A program made the position numbers and the translations under genes. The notes beneath the pieces were generated by a model that worked only from the letters and a program-made list of their open reading frames with translations, was not told the DNA's origin and did no database searches. Of a DNA stretch of 64,000 nt, positions 1 to 9,101 are shown in pieces. Origin of the DNA: Sedimentimonas flavescens (GTDB lineage Bacteria; Pseudomonadota; Alphaproteobacteria; Rhodobacterales; Rhodobacteraceae); assembly GCF_019264375.1 (NCBI RefSeq), contig NZ_JAHVAI010000001.1, positions 62,001-126,000 of the forward strand, in the 5' to 3' direction. The number at the start of each line of letters is the position of its first letter. Position 1 is the stretch's first letter.

Positions 1-4
1 GGGA

Positions 5-424
5 TCACGCCATCAGGCGGCGGTATTCGATCTTGGGGCAACGGTTCATGATCACGGATTTGCCCGCAGCGATTGCGGTTTCGGCCGCAGCGTCGTGCTG
101 GACGCCAATCTGCATCCAGATCGTGCGCAGCGCGGGAAGGTTCGCCAGCGCGGCCTCGACAATGGCGGGCACGGCGCTTGACTGGCGGAAGATATCGACC
201 ATATCGACGGCGATCTCTTTGGGGATCGCGGCGAGGTCCGCATAGACAGTTTCACCCAGAATCACCTGCCCCGCGAGGCCGGGATTGACCGGGATGATGC
301 GATACCCCGCCGCCTGGAGGAACTCGGAAACATAATGCGAGGGGCGACCGGGCTCGGCGGAAAAACCCATCACGGCGATGGTCCGGGTCTCGGTCAGTAT
401 GTTTCGAATTTCAGGATCTTGCAT
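5..424 (-). CDS. CoA-binding domain protein (YccU type)
   Basis: A 139-aa protein made of a single Rossmann-like CoA-binding domain of the YccU type. The N-terminal stretch TRTIAVMGFSAEPGRPSHYV matches the nucleotide-binding loop of the family, and the C-terminal part carries a conserved NRCPKIEY motif. Such proteins are small and cytoplasmic; they resemble the CoA-binding domain of succinyl-CoA synthetases, but their role is not established. GGAG lies just upstream of the ATG. A hairpin on the same strand separates it from rlmB, so it is probably transcribed on its own. Confidence 0.85.
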   Translation of the reverse strand: MQDPEIRNILTETRTIAVMGFSAEPGRPSHYVSEFLQAAGYRIIPVNPGLAGQVILGETVYADLAAIPKEIAVDMVDIFRQSSAVPAIVEAALANLPALRTIWMQIGVQHDAAAETAIAAGKSVIMNRCPKIEYRRLMA

Positions 425-449
425 GGCGCGCTCCGTTTTGGTGCGACAC

Positions 450-485
450 TAAAGAAAAAGGCGCCCAAGCCAAGGGCTGGGCGCC
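450..485 (-). terminator. Rho-independent terminator, minus strand
   Basis: Inverted arms GGCGCCCA (460-467) and TGGGCGCC (478-485) form an 8-bp GC-rich stem. Read on the minus strand the stem is followed by a T-rich run at 450-459. It probably ends transcription from rlmB, although it sits about 125 nt past the rlmB stop. Confidence 0.65.
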
Positions 486-610
486 AAGTGGCGGAACGAG
501 GGACAGTGAACCGAAGCGCGGAGGTTCCGCAACCGCGCTTCCACAATCATGAGATAGGTATGTAAAATCCCGATTAAAGGGCCTCACGGCGATCTCGCGT
601 CCTTGTGAAC

Positions 611-1393
611 TCAGCGGTTCACTGCGGCATAGAGCGAAATCGCCGCCGCGTTCGAGACATTGAGCGAGCCGAACTCCCCCGCGAAGGGAATCTTGACGAG
701 CTTGTCGCAGGTCTCGCGCGTCTTTTCGCGCAGGCCCGGCCCCTCGGCACCCAGCACCAGCGCAACGGGGCGGGTGCCCACTTCGGCAAGGCCCTCGGCA
801 AGGGTCATCTCGGCCTCGCCCGCAAGGCCGAGCAGCACGAATCCCATGGCGCGCAGTTCCTCCATCGCATCGGCGAGATTGGTGACGCGCAGATAGGGCT
901 GGCGTTCCAGCGCCCCCGAGGCGGTTTTCGCCAGCGCCCCGGTTTCGGGGGCCGAATGGCGTGCGGGCGCCACGACGGCGCGCGCACCGAAGACCTCGGA
1001 CGAGCGCAGGATCGCGCCGACGTTATGCGGGTCTGTCACGCGATCCAGCATCACCACCAGCGGCGCACCGCGGCCGGTCAGGCAGACCTCTTCGAGCGAA
1101 CCCCAGTTGAGCGGTTTGACCTCAAGCGCCGCGCCCTGGTGGACGGAATCGGGGGCCAGAGTGACGTGATTGTCAAACTTGCGCGGATCGACGATCTCGG
1201 GCTCGACCCCGCTCACCGCGATCGCCTCAAGCAGCTTGTCCGAGGCGTTTTTGGTCAGCACGAGGCGCAGCTTTTGTCGCGCGGGGTTCATGAGCGCATC
1301 ACGCACGGCGTGCAGGCCGAAAAGCCAGACCGTCTCGGCGGCGGCGGCACGTTTGGCGCGTTCCTTGTCGATTACCCAGCTCGGCTTTTTCAT
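611..1393 (-). CDS. rlmB: 23S rRNA (guanosine-2'-O-)-methyltransferase RlmB (TrmH/SpoU family)
   Basis: A 260-aa SPOUT-class methyltransferase expected to 2'-O-methylate a guanosine of 23S rRNA using S-adenosylmethionine. The N-terminal substrate-binding domain starts with VWLFGLHAVRDAL at about residue 22. The catalytic domain shows the three SpoU motifs: DRVTDPHNVGAILRS, ALVLGAEGPGLR, and LNVSNAAAISLYA near the C-terminus. The length is normal for RlmB. AGGAG lies upstream of the ATG. It is divergent from tRNA-Tyr. Paralogous TrmH enzymes are hard to exclude completely, but the substrate-binding domain favours RlmB. Confidence 0.9.
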   Translation of the reverse strand: MKKPSWVIDKERAKRAAAAETVWLFGLHAVRDALMNPARQKLRLVLTKNASDKLLEAIAVSGVEPEIVDPRKFDNHVTLAPDSVHQGAALEVKPLNWGSLEEVCLTGRGAPLVVMLDRVTDPHNVGAILRSSEVFGARAVVAPARHSAPETGALAKTASGALERQPYLRVTNLADAMEELRAMGFVLLGLAGEAEMTLAEGLAEVGTRPVALVLGAEGPGLREKTRETCDKLVKIPFAGEFGSLNVSNAAAISLYAAVNR

Positions 1394-1548
1394 GGCTTAC
1401 TCCTGCATTGCCGCCGTTGATGCGCGCAAATGCGCAAAATCGCAAGCCTGCCGCCGATGCAGGCAGCATTATGCAGGGGATCCAAGGGGCAAATTTCGGC
1501 CCCCGGGCGGCGTGTGTGATTTTCTTCACGCACCGCGTTCTGCCCCCC

Positions 1549-1577
1549 TTGACGCCCCCCGCCCCCTTCGGTATTCC
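1549..1577 (+). promoter_or_regulatory. Candidate sigma-70-type promoter of tRNA-Tyr
   Basis: TTGACG (1549-1554) and TATTCC (1572-1577) are separated by exactly 17 nt. The expected start point lies only a few bases before the mature tRNA 5' end at 1590. The spacing and position fit a strong stable-RNA promoter. Confidence 0.6.
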
Positions 1578-1589
1578 CCGCCCCACGTC

Positions 1590-1673
1590 GGGTGACGAGC
1601 TGCAAGGTGCGGCAGCGGACTGTAACTCCGCCGGGGAGACCCATGCCTGGTTCGATTCCAGGGTCACCCACCA
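1590..1673 (+). tRNA. tRNA-Tyr (anticodon GTA)
   Basis: The acceptor stem is GGGTGAC (1590-1596) paired with GTCACCC (1663-1669), followed by discriminator A and an encoded CCA (1671-1673). The anticodon stem GCGGA/TCCGC encloses loop CTGTAAC with anticodon GTA at 1622-1624. The T arm is CCTGG-TTCGATT-CCAGG. A long variable region of about 14 nt follows the anticodon stem, as expected for a class II tyrosine tRNA. No integrase or repeated 3' end is present nearby. Confidence 0.93.
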
Positions 1674-1791
1674 TCCCCCTCTCAGGAATGGTGATTACAC
1701 GGGGCCCGCGCCCCGCCGTACGCGGCGGGTGAGTGCCTTCCCCCCCTGCCGAATTCCGCTATAGTGCCGCAGCATTCAGGACTGCGGACCC

Positions 1792-2787
1792 ATGGGCACT
1801 TCGGCTGACAACCCTCTCGATTACAACGTTTTCTGCGTCGTTCAGGCGGGGCGGCTAGAGTATGAGGCGATCATCTTCGCGCGCTCGTTCCGCGCGGCGA
1901 ACCCGGGCTTTCGGGGCCGGCTGTTGATGGCCGAGCCCTCGGGCGCGCGCTGGTCGCAGCCCACACAAATCTCGGGTCCGGTGCGCGAACTGTTGCTGGC
2001 AGAAGGCGTCGAGTTCATTCCCTTCGAGAACCAGCACTTTGGCGAGTCCTACCCGCAGGGCAACAAGATCGAGGCGATGGCCGCCATGCCCGGGGCTCCC
2101 TTCATCTTTTTCGACACAGATACGGTGTTCACCGGCCCGCTTGCGTCGGTGGCGTTCGATTTCCACCGTCCCTCAGCCTCGATGCGGCGCGAGGGGACCT
2201 GGCCCGCACCGCCGCTTTACGGCCCCGGTTACACGGGTATCTGGAAGGCGCTTTACGACCGCTTCGGGTTGGATTTCGAAAGTTCGCTCGATCTGAGCCA
2301 GTTCGACGAACACTGGGAGCGGTATCTCTACTTCAACGCGGGTTGGTTCTTTGGCGCCGATGCGCAGGCCTTTGGCGAGCGTTTCCTGCATTACGCCCAT
2401 GCGATCCGTTGGGATACGCCCGATGAGCTGGCCTGTCAGTCGCTCGATCCGTGGCTCGATCAGATCGCCCTGCCGCTGGTGATCCACTCGTTTGGCGGGG
2501 GGCGTCCGGGGCCGGATCTGGCGGGGCTGGATGGCGATGTCAGCTGCCATTACCGCGCTCTGCCCTTGCTTTATGCGCGCGAAGGCGATGCCGCAGTCGA
2601 GATGGTCGAACAGGTCTGCGCGCCCAATCCAGTGAAGAAGATACTCAAGGCCTATGAGCCCGCCAAGAAACTGATCTATCAGGGAAAAGGTCGCGCGTTG
2701 CGGGCCATGTTCGACCGTAGCGCCCTGCCCCGACGCGAACAGGCGCTGCGCAACGCGATCCGCCGCGAGGGGCTCTGGCTGCGCTGA
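1792..2787 (+). CDS. Putative glycosyltransferase-like protein with DxD motif
   Basis: A 331-aa protein without a signal peptide or membrane segment. The core hydrophobic strand FIFFDTDTVFTGPL puts a DxD-type metal/sugar-nucleotide motif at residues 108-110, typical of GT-A fold glycosyltransferases. Before it, an alternating pattern (YNVFCVVQAGRLEYEAIIFARSF) resembles the start of a GT-A Rossmann-like fold. An FNAGWFFG motif further on resembles the acceptor-side NAGV/NSGV motif of GT8- and GT2-like enzymes. I cannot name the donor or acceptor. It stands alone between tRNA-Tyr and the sulfhydrylase gene. Confidence 0.6.
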   Translation: MGTSADNPLDYNVFCVVQAGRLEYEAIIFARSFRAANPGFRGRLLMAEPSGARWSQPTQISGPVRELLLAEGVEFIPFENQHFGESYPQGNKIEAMAAMPGAPFIFFDTDTVFTGPLASVAFDFHRPSASMRREGTWPAPPLYGPGYTGIWKALYDRFGLDFESSLDLSQFDEHWERYLYFNAGWFFGADAQAFGERFLHYAHAIRWDTPDELACQSLDPWLDQIALPLVIHSFGGGRPGPDLAGLDGDVSCHYRALPLLYAREGDAAVEMVEQVCAPNPVKKILKAYEPAKKLIYQGKGRALRAMFDRSALPRREQALRNAIRREGLWLR

Positions 2788-2867
2788 AACATGCGTGCAA
2801 TCGAATGTGATTGAAGCCCATCGGGGCCACGGCTAGGCTCCCCCCGATTTCGTTTAGGGAGGGGCCC

Positions 2868-4151
2868 ATGACCGACTATTCCTTCGACACCCTGCAAGTG
2901 CATGCGGGGGCCGAGCCCGATCCGGCCACCGGCGCGCGCCAGGTGCCGATCTACCAGACCACCGCCTATGTCTTCAAAGACGCAGAGCACGCCGCGCGCC
3001 TCTTCAACCTGCAAGAGGTGGGCTACATCTACTCGCGCCTGACCAACCCGACCGTTTCGGCGCTGGCCAATCGCGTGGCCGCGCTTGAGGGCGGTGTCGG
3101 TGCGGTCTGCTGCTCGTCGGGGCACGCGGCGCAGATCATGGCGCTCTTCCCGCTGATGATGCCGGGCTGCAATATCATCGCCTCGACCCGTCTTTACGGC
3201 GGCACGATCACCCAGTTCAGCCAGACCATCAAACGCTTCGGCTGGTCGGCGAAATTCGTCGATTTCGACGATCTGGAGGCGCTTGAGGCCGCGGTGGACG
3301 ACAACACGCGCGCGATCTTCTGCGAGTCGGTCTCGAACCCCGGCGGCTATGTCACCGACCTGCCCGCCGTTTCGGCCGTCGCCGACAAGGTGGGCCTGCC
3401 GCTGATCGTCGACAACACGCTGGCCTCGCCCTACCTGTGCCGCCCGATCGAGCATGGCGCGACCCTCGTCGTGCATTCGGCAACCAAGTACCTGACCGGC
3501 AACGGCACCGTCACCGGCGGCGTCATCGTCGACTCGGGCAAGTTCGACTGGTCGGCCTCGGGCAAGTTCCCCTCGCTGTCGGAACCCGAGCCTGCCTATC
3601 ACGGGCTGAAATTCCACGAGGCGCTCGGCCCGATGGCCTATACCTTCCACTCGATCGCCATCGGCCTGCGGGATCTGGGCATGACGATGAACCCGCAGGG
3701 CGCGCATTATACGCTCATGGGGATCGAGACGCTGAGCCTGCGCATGGAGAAGCACGTCGCCAACGCCAAGACCGTGGCAGCCTGGCTCGAAGCCGATCCG
3801 CGTATCGACTACGTGACCTATGCGGGCCTCGAAAGCTCGCCCTGGCATGAGCGCGCGAACCGCGTTTGCCCCAAGGGCGCCGGGGCGCTGTTCACCGTTG
3901 CGGTCAAGGGCGGCTACGACGCTTGCGTGAAACTGGTGAACAATCTCAAGCTGTTCAGCCATGTGGCGAACCTTGGCGATGCGCGTTCGCTGATCATCCA
4001 TTCGGCCTCGACCACGCACCGCCAGTTGACCGAAGAACAGCAGGTTGCCGCAGGCGCCGCGCCGAACGTGGTGCGCCTGTCGATCGGCATCGAGAATGCC
4101 GCCGACCTGATCGCCGATCTCGATCAGGCGCTGGCTGTCGCCACGGCGTGA
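2868..4151 (+). CDS. metY: O-acetylhomoserine aminocarboxypropyltransferase (sulfhydrylase)
   Basis: A 427-aa PLP enzyme of the Cys/Met metabolism family, expected to make homocysteine from O-acetylhomoserine and sulfide in methionine biosynthesis. The N-terminus FDTLQVHAGAEPDPATGARQ is typical of MetY. The PLP lysine lies in the motif HSATKYLTGNGTVTGG (Lys207). The start at 2868 is chosen because AGGGAGGGG precedes it by a few bases and family proteins begin there; an in-frame extension upstream has no ribosome site. Length matches MetY (about 430 aa) rather than the shorter MetB/MetC enzymes. Confidence 0.92.
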   Translation: MTDYSFDTLQVHAGAEPDPATGARQVPIYQTTAYVFKDAEHAARLFNLQEVGYIYSRLTNPTVSALANRVAALEGGVGAVCCSSGHAAQIMALFPLMMPGCNIIASTRLYGGTITQFSQTIKRFGWSAKFVDFDDLEALEAAVDDNTRAIFCESVSNPGGYVTDLPAVSAVADKVGLPLIVDNTLASPYLCRPIEHGATLVVHSATKYLTGNGTVTGGVIVDSGKFDWSASGKFPSLSEPEPAYHGLKFHEALGPMAYTFHSIAIGLRDLGMTMNPQGAHYTLMGIETLSLRMEKHVANAKTVAAWLEADPRIDYVTYAGLESSPWHERANRVCPKGAGALFTVAVKGGYDACVKLVNNLKLFSHVANLGDARSLIIHSASTTHRQLTEEQQVAAGAAPNVVRLSIGIENAADLIADLDQALAVATA

Positions 4152-4199
4152 TGCCTACGCGGGCAGTTCGTACCCGCGACCGGCAAAAACCTGACTATC

Positions 4200-4228
4200 G
4201 CCCCGCCCCTTTCGGGCGGGGCGCTTTT
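4200..4228 (+). terminator. Rho-independent terminator after the sulfhydrylase gene
   Basis: GCCCCGCCC (4200-4208) pairs with GGGCGGGGC (4214-4222) around a 5-nt loop, followed by GCTTTT. It lies about 50 nt after the metY stop. Confidence 0.8.
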
Positions 4229-4304
4229 CACAGGCGGCAAACTGCTTTACCAAGGGTCGCGACGGGTGAATCCGCGCCCCTTTCGATCAGCCAGAGCCAC
4301 CGGA

Positions 4305-7010
4305 ATGAAACCCAGCTTCGCGCTCAATCTCTCGCTTGACGGCATTGGTCTTCTGCATCGCCGGGCCGATGGCTGGGCGCGGTTGGGTGAGGTCTCACTT
4401 GAGGTCGATGACCTGCAAGGCGCGTTGACCGGCCTGCGCCGCGCAGCCCTTTCGGCCGAACCGCGCGGGCTGACCTCGAAACTGATCATCCCCGCCTCGC
4501 AGATCCTCTATACCGAGGTTCGCGCCCCCGGACCGCGCACCGCGCAGCGCCGCAGCCAGATCGCCGCCGCGCTGGAGGGGATGACGCCCTACCCCGTCGA
4601 GGATCTCATTTTCGACTGGTCCGGCAATGGCGAAACCGTGCAGGTCGCCATCGTCGCGCGCGAAACCCTGGCCGAGGCGGAGGCCTTCGCCGAGTCGCAC
4701 GGCTTCTGCCCGATCTCCTTCGTCGCCCTGCCCGAGCCGGGGCAGTTCGGTGGCGAGCCGTGGTTCGGCCTCACCGCCAATGCCGCCCAGCACCTTCCCG
4801 AAGGCGCGCGCGTTGACCGCGATCAGGACCCGGTGCGCGTTGTCGAGCAGGTCAGCCTGGAAGAGTTCCTGGCCGCGACCGAAGAGCCGGTTGTCGAACC
4901 TGCGCCCGAGCCTATTGCTGAAGAAGAAGTGCCGGAGGTTTCGGTCGCGCCTCCTTCCGATCCGGAGCCCCCCGCCGAGCCCCCGGTGCCTGAGCCGGAG
5001 GATGCCGACGATGAAGAGGCTCTCACCGATCTGGAACTGGCGCTGAACGCGCCCTTCGTGCCCGACCTGCCCCCGGCAGAGGAGGCGCCGCCGCAAGAGC
5101 TGTCGCTTGCCGAAGAACCGCTCGAACCCGCTGTGCCGGATACGCCGCAGGCGGAGCTCGAGCCGCAGGAAAGCCCCGAGCAGCCGACAGAACCCGAGGC
5201 CCCCGTTCCCGCCTTCAGCTCGCGCCGCACGCCGGAACTTGCCGCGCGCGCCGACGATGCTGGCGTCACGCCCCGTCTGGGCGGCGCGGCGCGGCTGCAC
5301 CCGATGCCGCCGCGCACCATGCCACCCGAGCAGAAGGCCAAGCTGATGCAAAGCGGTTCGGCCGGGGTCACGGCGCCGGGCCTGGCGCTGCCCGAAACGG
5401 ATCTGCGCAGCGCCGCCGAAACGCTGAAACGCGCCGCGAAAGCCGGGCTAGACAAGGCCGCGCGCGGAACGGTGAAACTGGGCGACAGCGCGGGCAAGGC
5501 GCTGGTGAAAAGCCTCAAACCCAAACTGGATGACGAACCTGCCACCGCTCCGGAGGAGGCCGAACCCGCTGCCAGCCCGTTTGGCACCTTCCAGCCCGCC
5601 CTCACAGGCGGAAAGCCCAGGCATTTTGGGCTGAAGCTGACGGCAGGGCTGGTGCTGTTCCTTGGTATCGTCGCGCTTTGGTCAAGCTTCCTTGGCGACG
5701 ACACCCCGCCTGCCGAGGTCGCAGCTCTGGAAACGCAGGCACCAGCGCCCGCACCCGAAATCACGGCGCCTGCGGCACAGCCCGCACCCGAACCGGCCGC
5801 GACCGAAACCGCCGCGCCGCCCCCCGCTACGGAACAAGCCGCGGCGGAACCGGCCCCGGCGGTGCCCCAACCTGCCGAGCCAACCCGGTCTAGCCCCGAG
5901 ATCGTTCCGGCGCCGAACCTGTCGCTCTCGTCGATCTCGACGGCCGATCCGGCTTTGCGCGACACGACCGCCACGGCGACGCTGCCCCCGGCTGAAAGCC
6001 TCACCGACAGCCAACCGGTCATGCCGCCGCCGCCGCCGCCCTTCGAGCAGCTTGCGCGGCTGACACCCGAGGGCGACATTCAACCCACACCGCAAGGCGT
6101 GGTCATGCCGGGCGACTTCACGCTTTACGCGGGCAAGCCCCCGCGCCTGCCCGGGCCGCGCCCCGAAGCGATCGCCGCCGCCGCGCTGGTGGCCGCAGCG
6201 GCGCCCGCCGCCCCGACCGAGGCCGAGGAACCCGCCCCCTACGCCGATCCGGCGCTGGCAGGTCTGCGTCCCAAGCCCCGCCCCGCCGCCATTGAAGCCG
6301 CCGCGCAAGCGGCAGCGCAGGCTGCCACGCCAGAACCCGCCCCCGAGGCCAGCACGCCCGAGACCGACGACGGTGCCGCGCTGACACCCGAGCAAAGCAC
6401 ACGCCTGGCGCTTCTGGCCAACGCGAAACCGAAGGCGCGCCCGGCCTCGATCGCGAGTGCCTTCGCGACCGCAAGCGCCGCCGAGGAGGCCGCCGCAGCC
6501 GAGGCCGCCCGCGCCGCCGAAGCGCAAACCGCCGCCCTTGCCAGCGCCACGGCGCGCGCGGTTTCTGTCTCGCGCCGCCCACCTGCGAAACCGCGCAACT
6601 TCACTACCTCGGTCGAGAACGCATTGGCCGCCGCGATTGCCGCCGAACCCGCCCCGGCCGCAACCCAGGTTGCCGCAGCCCCCGCTCGCCAGGCCGCGAT
6701 CGAGCCGCCCCCCGAGGAACTGGACGAACCCGAGCCCGTCTCGGTCGCCCCCAAGCTGCCCACCTCTGCCTCGGTGGCCAAGCAGGCAACGCTGAAAAAC
6801 GCCATAGACCTCAAGGAAATCAATCTGATCGGGGTCTATGGCTCGTCTTCGAACCGCCGCGCGCTGGTGCGCCTGTCGAGTGGCAAGTACGTCAAGGTCT
6901 CGGTCGGCGATCGATTGGATGGTGGCAAGGTGACCGCCATCGGAGCCGGACAACTGACTTACAAGAAAGGCTCTCGCAACTATACGCTGACGCTTCTGAA
7001 AGGGAGCTAA
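4305..7010 (+). CDS. Orphan inner-membrane protein: GspL/PilM-like N-terminus fused to PilP/GspC-like C-terminus
   Basis: A 901-aa protein very rich in Ala, Pro and Glu. Residues 1 to about 165 resemble the actin-like cytoplasmic domain of GspL/PilM: an Asn-Leu-Ser-Leu-Asp-Gly start, then MTPYPVEDLIFDW (93-105) and VAIVARETLAEAEAFAESHG. An acidic Pro-rich stretch follows, then one hydrophobic membrane segment at about 445-463, then about 360 residues of Ala/Pro-rich linker. Residues 830-901 form a compact domain (INLIGVYGSSSNRRALVRL, then VKVSVGDRLDGGKVTAIGAG) like PilP/GspC periplasmic domains. N-in topology is inferred. The ATG at 4305 fits the family-like N-terminus; a GTG at 4266 with AAGGG upstream is an alternative. 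No other pilus or secretion gene is nearby. Confidence 0.6.
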   Translation: MKPSFALNLSLDGIGLLHRRADGWARLGEVSLEVDDLQGALTGLRRAALSAEPRGLTSKLIIPASQILYTEVRAPGPRTAQRRSQIAAALEGMTPYPVEDLIFDWSGNGETVQVAIVARETLAEAEAFAESHGFCPISFVALPEPGQFGGEPWFGLTANAAQHLPEGARVDRDQDPVRVVEQVSLEEFLAATEEPVVEPAPEPIAEEEVPEVSVAPPSDPEPPAEPPVPEPEDADDEEALTDLELALNAPFVPDLPPAEEAPPQELSLAEEPLEPAVPDTPQAELEPQESPEQPTEPEAPVPAFSSRRTPELAARADDAGVTPRLGGAARLHPMPPRTMPPEQKAKLMQSGSAGVTAPGLALPETDLRSAAETLKRAAKAGLDKAARGTVKLGDSAGKALVKSLKPKLDDEPATAPEEAEPAASPFGTFQPALTGGKPRHFGLKLTAGLVLFLGIVALWSSFLGDDTPPAEVAALETQAPAPAPEITAPAAQPAPEPAATETAAPPPATEQAAAEPAPAVPQPAEPTRSSPEIVPAPNLSLSSISTADPALRDTTATATLPPAESLTDSQPVMPPPPPPFEQLARLTPEGDIQPTPQGVVMPGDFTLYAGKPPRLPGPRPEAIAAAALVAAAAPAAPTEAEEPAPYADPALAGLRPKPRPAAIEAAAQAAAQAATPEPAPEASTPETDDGAALTPEQSTRLALLANAKPKARPASIASAFATASAAEEAAAAEAARAAEAQTAALASATARAVSVSRRPPAKPRNFTTSVENALAAAIAAEPAPAATQVAAAPARQAAIEPPPEELDEPEPVSVAPKLPTSASVAKQATLKNAIDLKEINLIGVYGSSSNRRALVRLSSGKYVKVSVGDRLDGGKVTAIGAGQLTYKKGSRNYTLTLLKGS

Positions 7011-7163
7011 GGCGCGATCCGATCAACTCGGGTAACAGCCGCGAAACATCGCCCGTTTCGCCTTGCGCCCGGTCCAGCATTCTCTAGGCTTAGAGCCGGT
7101 CCACCATTTTTTCCTCCCCCATTCGCGCCGCGCCCCGCGTAGCCCAACCAGATAGTGCACCCG

Positions 7164-9053
7164 ATGGAAGGCTTCCTCCTTCAAGCCACACTTTACCTTA
7201 TTGCGATGGTCATCGCTGTGCCGCTCGCCTCGCGGGCGGGGCTTGGCTCGGTTCTGGGCTATCTGATGGCGGGTATTCTGATCGGCCCGGTGCTGGGGCT
7301 TTCCGGCTCGGAAATGACCGATCTTCAGCATTTCGCCGAATTCGGCGTGGTGATGATGCTGTTTCTGATCGGCTTGGAGCTGGAGCCCCGCGCGCTTTGG
7401 GCGATGCGCGACAAGCTGCTCGGGCTAGGCGGGCTTCAGGTGCTGGTGACGGTCGCGGCAGTCACGACGCTGGCGCTGCTGCTGGGGCAGCCGCTGCGCA
7501 TCGCGCTTGCACTTGGGATGATCTTCGCGCTCTCCTCGACCGCTATCGTGCTGCAAACGCTGAACGAAAAGCGCCTGATGCAGACCGCAGGCGGGCGTTC
7601 GGCCTTCGCGGTGCTGCTGACGCAGGATATCGCCGTCATCCCGATGCTGGCGCTGATGCCGCTTTTGGCGCTGCCCGGTGCGCGGGCACTGTCGAAGGCC
7701 GAAGCCTCCGACAACGTTGTTGCCCATTTCATCGACAGCCTGCCGGGCTGGGGGGTAACGCTGATCACGCTGGCCGCGGTGGCGTTTGTCATCCTTGCCG
7801 GTCACCTGCTGGTGCGTCCTCTCTTCCGCTTCGTCCACGCCGCCAAGCTGCGCGAAATCAACACCGCGATGGCGCTGATGATCGTGGTCGGCATCGCCTC
7901 GCTGATGAACCTCGTGGGGCTTTCGCCCGCGCTTGGCACCTTCCTCGCGGGCGTCGTTCTGGCCGACAGCGAGTTCAAGCACGAGCTGGAAAGCGATATC
8001 GAGCCCTTCAAGGGCCTGCTGATGGGGCTGTTCTTCATCACCGTGGGCGCGGGGATCAACTTCACGGTCTTCACGGCAGCACCGGTCACGACCGTGCTTC
8101 TGGTTTTCGCGCTTGTCGGCCTCAAGGCAGCGATCCTTTACGTCCTTGCGCGGGCCTTCCGGCTGAAAGGCGGGGACAAGACGCTGTTCACGCTCGGGCT
8201 GGCGCAGGCCGGTGAATTTGGCTTTGTCCTGGTGTCCTTCGCGGTCGGACAACGCATCCTGCCGGCCGCAATCGCGGAAAAGACCCTGCTGATCATTGCG
8301 CTCTCAATGCTGATCACGCCGCTTCTGTTCATCGCGCACGAGCAACTCGCCCGGTTCCGGCGCGACGAAGATGGCCCCTCGGCCGATGAGATCGACGAGC
8401 AGCAACCCATCATCATCGCCGGGGTTGGCCGCTTCGGCCAGGTGGTCAACCGCATGATCACCATGTCGGGCTTTCAGACGACCGTTCTGGATGCCGATCT
8501 CAAGACCGTGCAACTGATGCGGACCTTCGGCTTCAAGAGCTATTTCGGCGACCCGACGCGGCCCGATCTGCTGGCCGCCGCCGGGCTGGCCAAGGCGCGC
8601 GTGCTGGTCGTATGCCTCGACGACAAGGCCTCGACCACGCGGCTTGTCGCCTATGCGCGGCGTCTGCGGCCGGACCTGCACATCATCGCCCGCGCGCGCG
8701 ATCGTATTCACGTGTTCGAGCTTTACCGGGCCGGCGCCGACGACATCGTGCGCGAGATGTTCGACTCTTCGCTGCGCTGTGCGCGCTACGTGCTTGAGAA
8801 TGTCGGGCTGAGCGAATTCGAAGCCGCCGAGCTTGAAAAGACCTTCTTCAAGCTCGACCGCGCCGCCGTGCGCGATCTGGCGCAGGTCTGGAAGCCCGGC
8901 GTTCCGGTCGAACAGAACCCCGAATACATCAAGCGCACGCGCGAGCTGAATGCCGAACTGGAAGCCGAAATGATGGAGCGGTTCTCGCGCCGGACCAGCA
9001 AGATCGATGCCGACGACCGGCCAGCCGACGCCGGCGTCACGAAAGAGGGTTGA
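7164..9053 (+). CDS. Monovalent cation:proton antiporter-2 family protein (KefB/KefC type)
   Basis: A 629-aa membrane protein of the CPA2 family. The first 390 residues hold about 12 hydrophobic segments with the usual GYLMAGILIGPVLG and FALSSTAIVLQTL motifs. A cytosolic TrkA-N (RCK) domain follows, with the NAD-binding sequence IIAGVGRFGQVVNRM around residue 420. It probably exchanges K+ (or Na+) for H+ across the inner membrane; Kef channels are gated by glutathione adducts, but no ancillary KefF/KefG gene is present. ATG 7164 was preferred over GTG 7155; neither has a clear ribosome site. Confidence 0.88.
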   Translation: MEGFLLQATLYLIAMVIAVPLASRAGLGSVLGYLMAGILIGPVLGLSGSEMTDLQHFAEFGVVMMLFLIGLELEPRALWAMRDKLLGLGGLQVLVTVAAVTTLALLLGQPLRIALALGMIFALSSTAIVLQTLNEKRLMQTAGGRSAFAVLLTQDIAVIPMLALMPLLALPGARALSKAEASDNVVAHFIDSLPGWGVTLITLAAVAFVILAGHLLVRPLFRFVHAAKLREINTAMALMIVVGIASLMNLVGLSPALGTFLAGVVLADSEFKHELESDIEPFKGLLMGLFFITVGAGINFTVFTAAPVTTVLLVFALVGLKAAILYVLARAFRLKGGDKTLFTLGLAQAGEFGFVLVSFAVGQRILPAAIAEKTLLIIALSMLITPLLFIAHEQLARFRRDEDGPSADEIDEQQPIIIAGVGRFGQVVNRMITMSGFQTTVLDADLKTVQLMRTFGFKSYFGDPTRPDLLAAAGLAKARVLVVCLDDKASTTRLVAYARRLRPDLHIIARARDRIHVFELYRAGADDIVREMFDSSLRCARYVLENVGLSEFEAAELEKTFFKLDRAAVRDLAQVWKPGVPVEQNPEYIKRTRELNAELEAEMMERFSRRTSKIDADDRPADAGVTKEG

Positions 9054-9081
9054 AACGAAAACGGGCCCCGAAGGGCCCGTC
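9054..9081. terminator. Bidirectional terminator between kef-type gene and carD
   Basis: ACGGGCCC (9061-9068) pairs with GGGCCCGT (9073-9080). On the minus strand the stem is followed by TTTTCGTTT, so it works best for carD; on the plus strand the T run is short. Confidence 0.75.
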
Positions 9082-9101
9082 TTGCGTAAATCTACCTGCG
9101 A

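Noticed and set aside
1590-1673. tRNA-Tyr as an integration site of a mobile element
   Set aside because: No integrase, direct repeat of the tRNA 3' end or base-composition change is visible on either side.
1712-1729. CCCGCCG/CGGCGGG hairpin after tRNA-Tyr as its terminator
   Set aside because: The stem is good, but there is no T run, so I did not list it as a terminator.
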